Shown here one piece after another: positions 24,185-31,681 of a stretch of DNA of 31,681 nt. The stretch covers positions 72,607 through 104,287 of the forward strand of contig KN882644.1 of NCBI GenBank assembly GCA_000934455.1, written 5' to 3'. The first letter of the stretch is position 1, and each line of letters starts with the position of its first letter. Both the position numbers and the translations under genes were made by a program. The stretch comes from Apostichopus parvimensis. Lineage: Eukaryota > Echinodermata > Holothuroidea > Aspidochirotida > Stichopodidae. Below the pieces are notes generated by a model. It was not told where the DNA came from. It saw only the letters and a program-made list of their open reading frames with translations, and did not search any database.

Positions 24185-26486
24185 AGAACGAAGTAAATAA
24201 GTAAACACGTTGTCTCTGAATCAAATGGACTTTACTGTATATAGTATGTCTAAACACAAGAACAGAGTCAGAGACCCTGAGGGTGGGGGGAGGGGCTAGA
24301 GGGGGGACACTACGAGCTCTTGAATGTTGCAATTAAAGGCGAACCCGAATGAACCCTGGTATGTACATTATGTAGGGTACCATACAATACCAATGTTTTA
24401 AAACCATATTTCCTTTGATCCAGATGAGAGGCTGACCTGGAGGTAACAACAATCTTGGATCTGATCCAGATTTGATCTAGAGTATTGACATACTCTTGCC
24501 GAGTGTGGTTTGCACTGGTTTTCCCCATTGGGTATGTGAATTCGATCTGGCTTTAGCGAAATTATAAGCAGACCTTTTGAAACATAACTGACATACCAAA
24601 TCTTCACATCAAACCAACTTACAAACTTCATCACATGTCATAAGTGTGAGAAGAGTCGGTATTTATTAAAGAAAAAAAAATAATTACCTTGCAAAGCAAA
24701 AAGAAGATAAATAATTCTTTCAAATTGTGTTGGTTAAAAACACTTGATGATGGAGGTATACATTTGCTGTACTCAGGCAGTTGATCCAGTGGGATAAAAA
24801 TCCAATAAAATCAAACTTCAAAGGGTAGAAATCTGATATTTAAGTTAACTTCACAGATTAAACTTATAATTTTCAACTCAACTGTCTTACATGAACCACA
24901 CTGATAACACAAGTAAAATTCCTTCAAGCATCAGCAACTGGTCTTGACATTGCAAATGTCTCGCTTGAGTAGTTCTGAATAACAGTAACACTATCCAATG
25001 AGGTTTAGACTTTTCAATAGGACTCAGGTTTTTTATCTGGACACAATGGTACCTATTGTTAACCAATGAAATACCTATAACAAGATCATGTGAACTGGAT
25101 TAATGCCATTTTACAATTGACCTGCCAATGAGAGGATCACCTACAGTTAAAGACTTTCTCTTGATTACAGCAAATATCAGGGTATCATTCTGGAATTCAA
25201 TGATGGAAGTACAGTAGCACAGTAAACTGAAGTCAAATAAAGTGAAAGCATCAGGCTAAAGTGTTAAGTTGTTGTTCTTTTCAAACCCCAAAGGGAAAAC
25301 TATTTGTAAGCAAATATAATCAAAGTCATTTGAAACACAATTTTCTAAATTATAATACCAATGAATAAACTTTCAAAGATTATTTTGCAAGAATTTTAAT
25401 TATCCCAGGAGTTCTCCTAATTTTTTTCTAATTTTATTTTTGGTTTGTTTTGCAGTATTATTGAGGAAATATTCACAACTATAAATATAATTTTTCTTTG
25501 GGCTTCTAAATTTTCATAGAAATGTTATAACTGTAGCCAATCATTTTCAAGCCAATGGGATATATGGGGTAAAAAATGCTTTATCAAACACTTTTCGTGT
25601 TTGTTTACTCTTTGTGACTGATGTTAACAACAAAAATAAGGACATAGAACTGATCATCATTTCAGACACACTAACAAATGATAAGCCTTTTAAACGAAAC
25701 GGTCACAACAGTGACTAAACACAGCTTGCATAACGATGAAAGGTTGTTACACACACATAAATGACCTTTACTTTTAGTGCTTAAGTAAAGTAATACCTGA
25801 ACAACCGTCAGTAAGCGTACCTGTTTCCAAGATATTATCAACATCCTCAAAAGTCAATATTAAGAAGTAGGTAAGACCGCAGGAATCCGCAAACACGATT
25901 CAAACCAAACTTTAAACAAATAATCCAGTCAGGCCTAAGATAAAATACCCAATCGACCAATAGGAACAGGGCTACACTGCTGTCCATGTCATGTTATGAC
26001 TAGCTATAAATTCCCCTTTACAATGGTGGGTTCTTGGAAAATTGTATAATAATTTGTTCTTTTGCATACGTGCATCCTTAAATTTCGTCAAACAATGAAA
26101 ACAAACTTCAAAAACAAAAATCCTATGTGTGTGTGTGTTTTTGATGCCTTGTATTTTAAAATTTAAAATTTTAATAATCTGAACACTAACTGAGACCATG
26201 ACTACAGACTACAGTATGTGCTTCATTTTATTAGAAGGCTACAGTAGTGATAAATTTGGTAGTTTCTAGTTTTAGTAATTGAATGTAGCACCACCATCTT
26301 GTAGCAAATTCAACACATCATACAACTACAGAAACCAAGATCTATATTATATATGTATGTTTATATATATGTATAAATATATGTATACTGTACTTTATAT
26401 CTGTGTGCTAGTGTATCATATGAGCCAAACCACACTGACAGAAGGAGAGAATAGTATAACTCTATATGCACTTCAACATTGTACAT
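24185..26486. other. Non-coding stretch upstream of NEK10
   Basis: No coding exon was recognised. It contains a GGGTGGGGGGAGGGG block at 24278 and a possible promoter at about 25.80-25.97 kb. A TG microsatellite (26126-26139) and a TATATA stretch (26340-26400) lie near its right end. Confidence 0.55.
25797..25970 (-). promoter_or_regulatory. Candidate NEK10 promoter / non-coding first exon A
   Basis: On the minus strand two ATTGG (inverted CCAAT) boxes, CTATTGGTCGATTGGG (25964-25949), are followed directly by TATTTTA (25947-25941). About 100 bp on are donor-like sites ACAG|GTACGC (after 25821) and TCAG|GTATTA (after 25797). A transcript starting near 25.91 kb could splice to the UTR acceptor at 21141. 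Sequence-pattern inference only. Confidence 0.25.
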
Positions 26487-26781
26487 TTAAAGGCATTGAA
26501 GACTCGCTCCAAACCATGTGCGGCCATCTGAAAAATTAACTTTCTGTTTCTGTTTCTGTTTAGCTGGACCTGAGATGTCCATCGCTGTATCGTTTGTATA
26601 CTGTGCTGTGGTTATTGACCGCAGCTGTATGTACTGACTGTACACTAGTGTCTCATTACCGACGGTGTGTATTTTCTGGGATCGATGGTGGTGTTTAACA
26701 CTTCTGTTACACCTCATTTGAAACTAGGTCAAATTACCGGCATAAGAAGTTTCTTTTTGCGCGAGTCTTCACACCCTTTAA
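26487..26781 (-). mobile_element. TTAA-flanked MITE, copy 2 (295 bp, inverted, shortened)
   Basis: TTAA at both ends, with inverted repeats AAGGCATTGAAGACTCGC / GCGAGTCTTCACACCCTT. The interior is the reverse complement of copy 1 (ATTACCGACGG, GGGATCGATGGTGGTG, ACACCTCATTTGAAACTAGG) but lacks roughly 90 bp near the left end. A (TTTCTG)n run at 26543 is unique to this copy. Confidence 0.8.
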
Positions 26782-28017
26782 CCTTCAGTGTCATGGCCTT
26801 AACCAAGATTTCCAACATAATAAGAAATTTGTATAAACTTAATCAGAGCCTACAAATTAAGGAGGAATAAATTTTAAAAAGTATATATAATTTGGGGAAG
26901 GATGTATTGAAACAATTTATGTTAAATTAAGGCATGCATATATCATGTAACAAACAGGTCTGTCCATTTTGGACAGTGTAATTATAGTACTAAAGTATAA
27001 AGGTAACCACTTAGGGCTCCCAATCCCACAGTCCATATCGTTAAATTTACAGTAGAATCAGTTTAAATAAAAAATCTTAGACTTACAGAGGATTCAAATA
27101 AGATACATGGGGCAGAACAATCTATGTTGTACATTTAAAGAGAGCTACTGTCCTAGATATCAATATAGCCCAGAGGATAACTTAGTGTTAAAATTTTGTG
27201 TAGCATTTTATATGAATGTTTCTCCTATTGAATACAATTAGTTCCTTTGTAGAAACTGCTAAAGGCTACATCATTACACTTTTATAGCAATTTGACTATT
27301 TTGTCTATCATATTATCATATACATAGCCTATATATATATGATCTTGCTGTTTGCCAGTGACCGTAGATATATCAGGAAATGTTATAGGTATAATTTTAG
27401 TATTTCTTATTGCTTCTATGAGATTTTGACCAAACAAGAACTTGATGATGTGGGTTATTGTACCCTTGCATTATCTATCAAACTGTACTACTGTATGATA
27501 AACTTGCTTATTTCATCTCAGCCCACAATTAACAGATCTGTGAACAGTTACCAGAATAGCCTTGGTCGTGTTAGACATGCACTAGCTTAGGTAGCCTAGG
27601 TTGGTAACTTTCCCCAGTTTTGATGTAAGTTTTAGGCTAAGCCTACATTAACAAGTTCAAACAAGTCTAAAATTACTTTCATACACAATTAACAAAGGTA
27701 CAACACCACAAACATTGTCCTTGTGGTATCCGATTACATTCCTTTATTTTAAGTTGTCCGTTATGTAAATACAACGGTCTACTATGCAAGCACTAACATT
27801 GGGCCTAACTGTTCGGCTATGTATTATTCTGGCTCAACGATGTTTACATGCGAACTGTAGACTTGTGTAGGGCCTATATACTTTTACTGTACTCTTGACA
27901 TAGGGATTAGTTACCACATATGCCTACTGGCACTAGTAGTACAGCGATTACAAACGATAGGCATTTATGGCCTAGCCACAAAGCTTCCTTCGCAACGTTT
28001 ACCGTTTCCATACTTAC
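26782..28017. other. Non-coding stretch between MITE copy 2 and candidate first exon B
   Basis: AT-rich, no element or exon recognised. The only long open frame (27339-27590 +) shows no recognisable protein. Confidence 0.55.
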
Positions 28018-28440
28018 CGTAAACAGTCAAGTCGTTTTCATGAAAAAAGGATAGTGCTCCACGAAACCAAATGCGGCAATGGTTTCTACAATCTAAAAAA
28101 CAAACTGTCTGGTAGAGTAAGCTAAAAGACACATTCCACTTAGTCTACCATTTCATGAAATGGCATTTAGCCGAAATTTTCCAGAGCCGAAGGAATCTGC
28201 GACTACGAGAATCGCCGGTGCCGCGAAAGTGAGGGCGTTTGATGAAAACAAGTTGGCTAGCCGGTTTTTGTTGTCGTATATCATAGTGTATTAATGTCTG
28301 TGTTGTATGTCCATATATTGTTGGTATATTCTTCATACTTCACGCGGATTTCCATTAAAATATGTTGGGGCAGGACCGGGGTATGAGAATAGAGCGATAG
28401 GGTAGATAGTCAACCGGGAGATGGTAGCGAGTTGCCGCCC
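28018..28440 (-). promoter_or_regulatory. Candidate NEK10 promoter / non-coding first exon B
   Basis: A CpG-richer block (28170-28240 and 28340-28440) stands out from AT-rich surroundings. On the minus strand it ends in a strong donor, TTTACG|GTAAGT, after 28018. It is a plausible first non-coding exon, possibly with divergent transcription to the right. No TATA box is evident. Confidence 0.3.
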
Positions 28441-29233
28441 GTCTATGTTTTGTTTTGTTCAGTACATTTTTTTCTGTTTAAAATAGGGAGAGTGAAAACT
28501 ACCCGTAGTAACTACTCAATGACCCCATTATCATCTCCGTTTCATTCGAACCCCAAACGAAACTTCACCAGGTTCCACATACGCAGATTCAAACTTTAAT
28601 AATATAGAGGCTACGTATGGGGTACATCCGGCGACTTTACGATATAGCCCACTAAAGCAAGCATAGCAATCCTGAATAATAAATTGCTTACATGCAGAAA
28701 TAAAACGTCCATTAGAAGATAATATAATAGGCGTAAATGCGAAATGTTTGCACAATTTAAGTTCATATCTACCATGAGTATACAATGGTAACATCTGCTT
28801 ACGGGACTAATCAATTGACCATCACAGCTTAAAATTTAGTCTCTATGTAGGTATTGTTAACTAATCCACGGCTTTAATTAACAACCTGCTTGTCCTGTTA
28901 TTTCCCTTTCAGTTTGGTTGGGAGCTGTTCCAAGAAACCTTGTGGTCAAAAGGATTTAACTTTGAGTAGCAACTAAATCTCGTAGACGAAGAAATTCAAA
29001 TGGGCGGAGATGTTTACTGAAGTATTTGAATTAAAACTAAGAGGTTGGTATTGAATCGTGGAACAATATGTGAAGTCATCTTATCATGAAAGAACAAGAT
29101 CCTAAAGATGTATAGCTAGTCACATGTGTTTCTGAAACTGTCATCTAAATACTAAGCTGATTAAGGCAGTGGTAAATGTAACAGGAATTTTTCACTGAAG
29201 GGAGCAGGTAGGCTGCTGGGCTTCATTATGAGA
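28441..29233. other. Non-coding stretch, possibly with a + strand exon
   Basis: A pyrimidine-rich acceptor-like site TTTCCCTTTCAG on the + strand at about 28913 opens FGWELFQETLWSKGFNFE then stop. I do not recognise this peptide and see no partner exons, so I do not call a gene. Confidence 0.3.
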
Positions 29234-29599
29234 TTAAAAGGGTGTGAAGACTCGCGCACAAAGAAACGTCTCATGCCGGTAATCTGACCTAGCCTCGAAT
29301 GAGGTGTAACAGAAGTGTTAAACACCACCATCGATCCCAGAAAATACACACACAGCTTGCTACCGTCGGTAATTAGACACTAGTGTACAGTCAATACATA
29401 CAGCTATGGTCAATACCCACAACACAGTGTACATAGCAGCGATGGACATCTCAGGTCTAGATAAAAGATAACAAGGTGTCATGTTTCATTACTGTCTGCA
29501 TTTTGCAGCGACAAGAAGAAAACTTCACTTGCAAGCAACGGAAAGTTAACTCTTTCAGAGCGCAGCATGCAGTTTGAGGCGAGTCTTCAGCGCCTTTAA
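29234..29599 (+). mobile_element. TTAA-flanked MITE, copy 3 (366 bp)
   Basis: TTAA ends with inverted repeats AAGGGTGTGAAGACTCGCGC / GCGAGTCTTCAGCGCCTT. Same orientation as copy 1, with high similarity across the interior (CACCACCATCGATCCCAGAA, CTACCGTCGGTAATTAGACA). Confidence 0.8.
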
Positions 29600-30283
29600 G
29601 GGGTAGAACGAAAAGTGAGAAGAAAGATGGAGGGACTTCTCACTCAACATAACACTGTCGTGACCATAAGGTTAGAGTCTAAATGGAAGAGGATTGTGGT
29701 TGAGAGTGGATCAAGTTATGTTTTTTTCATGCACAGTCTCCATTTTGGGTTACTTTGCATTAAAAAAGTATCTCAATGAATACCCTGACTAAACAACTGC
29801 AAACATTATTTAGTCTAGTTAATAAACCTTATGACAAGGCATTCAAAAGCCAACTTTTGACTTACAACACAACTTACCTCCATCAAGTACACAAATACAA
29901 ATAAGGACAATGAGTGACACTGAAATACTAATGTTATATTTGATGATTTAATTTTTTACTCAAATAAATAAGACAGAGGTTCATCACATGTCATTTAACA
30001 TTTCTTAAACCACAATTGATATGGAGACAAATAAAGCCTTTGTATTGTAGATGATAAGGAGATGAAATTATGTTACTATAGAGGTGAGGCATTCCTTTAG
30101 ACAGAACTTATCCCTTATGGCAGCCATGGCAATTAATATTTACTTTCACTTTTTATGACAGCAAATTATCTGATTGAAAGAGAGATCGCCAAACAACCAT
30201 ATACTGTACAGGTATCATCATACTGTTTGTACTGGCCGTCCTCTTTAGCATTATGAATATTCATTAATGAACCAATATGGAAG
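29600..30283. other. Non-coding stretch
   Basis: AT-rich. The segment at about 29680-29735 is an inverted relative of 22255-22320 (GATCCRCTCTCAACC core), so a second dispersed repeat accompanies the MITEs. Confidence 0.5.
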
Positions 30284-30499
30284 CATCCAGTTGGGACAAT
30301 TTTTTTTCTATAGTGTTATGTCCTGCTTCAGAGCACTTGTATTGTCAGTACGATTGTCAGTACGAGCAGTATGAATATCATGTTTCTATCAGATCAAGGT
30401 AAGGAACTGTTTGTACTGACAATATCAGTGCTTTGAAGCATGATATTGGAGTACAATTTAGAGAGGTATTAGCATTAGGAAATTGTCCCAACTGACGGC
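30284..30499. mobile_element. Inverted-repeat MITE with possible 8-bp target duplication
   Basis: Ends are CAGTTGGGACAATT (30288) and AATTGTCCCAACTG (to 30494). Inside, TGCTTCAGAGCACTTGTATT (30334) is complementary to AATATCAGTGCTTTGAAGCA (to 30441). TATGGAAG flanks the element at 30276-30283 and 30500-30507, fitting an 8-bp hAT-type duplication, though it sits 4-5 bp outside the perfect terminal repeats. Short GTCAGTACGA direct repeats lie in the loop arm. Confidence 0.6.
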
Positions 30500-31570
30500 T
30501 ATGGAAGACATTCAGAATGAGCCCATTTGTAAAGGAGATTGAAAAGAGACAGCTTGCAAATTTTAACTGTATCCCAGGGATGGATCCAAATGATTTTTTT
30601 TTGGACTAATTAACTACAATCATATTTTGTTCAAACCAATAGTAGAATGAAGCTTTAACTTATGGGCTCAGGCAAAGAGTTAATCTTTAAACTGTTTATA
30701 AAGAAAAGACTGACAACATTTATTATTTGTTTGTTGGTTGGTATGCATAAATACATCTTTTTTCCATCATCCATTTGTAAACTTTTCTTTGACTGAATAA
30801 ATTTCATTCTGACAGGATGTAATCTATACACATTTTTTGTCCTTTCAGGGACAGACAGTGGTTTTTACATGTTTCATGGATCTTATGATCAGCAGCGACT
30901 GATGGATTCAGCCGTCAACCAGACAACCTCCCGTTGATTCAGTCATCAACCAGACATCCTCCCATCGTTGATAGTTTGGTCGATGTCATCGATGACTTTC
31001 ATTGCTGCTATCGGTATTCTTGTTCCTGGGAAGAGGAAACAACATTTAAGGAAACACCATCAATACACAATGAGATATGATACATCATACAAAGTAATGC
31101 CACATAAATACCAAATACTAATTTTGCCATGGTATAAGAGCTCTCTAGCAAACGACAGAACAGTATCTATACCATTTCATAGCGGGGTAGTTAACAGTAG
31201 TGGCCCTAGAAACTATAAAATCTAACATTGGAAAAACAATTTTGGGGAGTTCATGCTCACGACCTGACTCAGTCATACAGTATGTGTTCATAGAGGTTTA
31301 GGTCACATGAGTTTCAATAGGGTAAAACTCAACATGTAGTATTTTCTTGACTGGCGGTCGTGTATGCTTGTGACAATTAAATTTGCCCAGCTTTGACAGA
31401 CGTAATCAACCCCAGGGAAGCCATTTTACATGTGACCAAAATGACCTTTGAATTTTACAGAAAACAGTCGTGTGTGCTCATCAGTTCACAGGGGTTAGTT
31501 TCTATGACCATTGGTCTTCACGACTATGAAACACTATGTCAGGATGGTCGAGTCCAAACCGGGTCACAAT
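30500..31570. other. Non-coding stretch at right side
   Basis: Apart from the short repeat at 30902, no feature can be supported. The acceptor-like TCCTTTCAG at 30841 (+) leads into a 28-codon frame ending at a stop, with no recognisable product. Confidence 0.45.
30902..30964 (+). repeat. Short tandem direct repeat (~32 bp x 2)
   Basis: GATTCAGCCGTCAACCAGACAACCTCCC and GATTCAGTCATCAACCAGACATCCTCCC lie in tandem, joined by GTT. Confidence 0.7.
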
Positions 31571-31681
31571 CATGGGCGTCAATCCAGGGGGGGACGGGGG
31601 GACACGTCCCCCCCACGTTTCGATGGGTGGGGGACACAATATCAAATGTCCCCCCCACACATTTGGAAAAAGAGTAGTGTC
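31571..31681 (+). mobile_element. Transposon end/fragment with G7/C7 hairpin
   Basis: GGGCGTCAATCCAGGGGGGG, ACGGGGGGACACGTCCCCCC, then a second GTCCCCCCCACAC. This inverted G/C-run phrase is a pattern I recall as a common dispersed element in marine invertebrate genomes; the family name is not known to me. A weaker relative occurs at 2255-2300 (GGGGTGGGGGTGTCCCCCACCCCC). It runs off the window edge. Confidence 0.5.

Noticed and set aside
28531-28794. 87-codon minus-strand open frame upstream of NEK10
   Set aside because: No recognisable domain, no supporting splice sites or neighbouring exons; a chance frame is the simpler reading.
28913-28970. + strand exon FGWELFQETLWSKGFNFE
   Set aside because: Acceptor-like site only; no partner exons and an early stop.
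26667-29349. Shared peptide MYFLGSMVVFNTSVTPH in frames at 26667 (+) and 29349 (-)
   Set aside because: Both lie inside inverted copies of the TTAA MITE; the shared peptide reflects shared transposon DNA, not a gene family.
30841-30940. + strand terminal exon after TCCTTTCAG (28 codons to stop)
   Set aside because: Acceptor looks fair, but the peptide is unrecognised and no upstream exon can be joined.
31393-31677. 94-codon + strand frame at the right edge
   Set aside because: Its right half is translated from the G7/C7 transposon end; nothing recognisable in the left half.

Overview
This window is animal (metazoan) nuclear DNA. It has short exons separated by AT-rich introns, GT-AG splice sites throughout, many short transposon relics and long poly(C)/poly(G) runs. 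The one gene I can identify is NEK10, on the minus strand, an ARM-repeat plus NIMA-related kinase gene. Its reading frame can be followed by hand through 20 coding exons, from the ATG at 20990 to an exon cut by the left window edge (58..1). Exon phases agree across all 19 junctions and give about 602 codons: a short basic N-terminus, the whole ARM-repeat region, and the kinase N-lobe up to the hinge. The rest of the kinase and the C-terminal region lie outside the window, left of position 1. Sequence style (poly-C runs, tandem minisatellites, MITEs) and the NEK10 sequence suggest an invertebrate deuterostome, perhaps an echinoderm such as a sea cucumber. That assignment is a low-confidence guess.

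Layout, right to left in gene direction. 31.7-21.1 kb: upstream DNA with no confident coding exon. It holds three copies of a TTAA-flanked MITE (22404, 26487, 29234), an inverted-repeat element with a possible 8-bp target duplication (30284-30499), a common poly-G element at the right edge, and two candidate minus-strand promoter/first-exon regions (about 25.80-25.97 kb and 28.02-28.44 kb). 21140-20947: first coding exon with a 5' UTR carrying a 16-codon upstream ORF. 18.98-16.50 kb: four N-terminal exons. 15.06-6.00 kb: twelve exons of ARM repeats and linker. 4.93-4.19 kb: two exons with the Gly-rich loop, catalytic Lys and helix-C Glu. 4185-59: a 4.1-kb intron inside the kinase N-lobe, packed with tandem tRNA-like units. 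58-1: start of the hinge exon.

The introns carry most of the unusual structure: a 160-bp tRNA-derived tandem array with internal Pol III-type boxes, a 77-bp six-copy array, a 120-bp four-copy array, a 204-bp tandem duplication, foldback elements, long polypurine tracts always on the + strand in the left third, a possible TFIIIC-subunit (GTF3C5-like) fragment at 5.2 kb, and five exact matches to the degenerate RFX X-box. X-boxes mark ciliary genes, and NEK10 is known to act in motile cilia. There is a 50-N assembly gap at 15862-15911.
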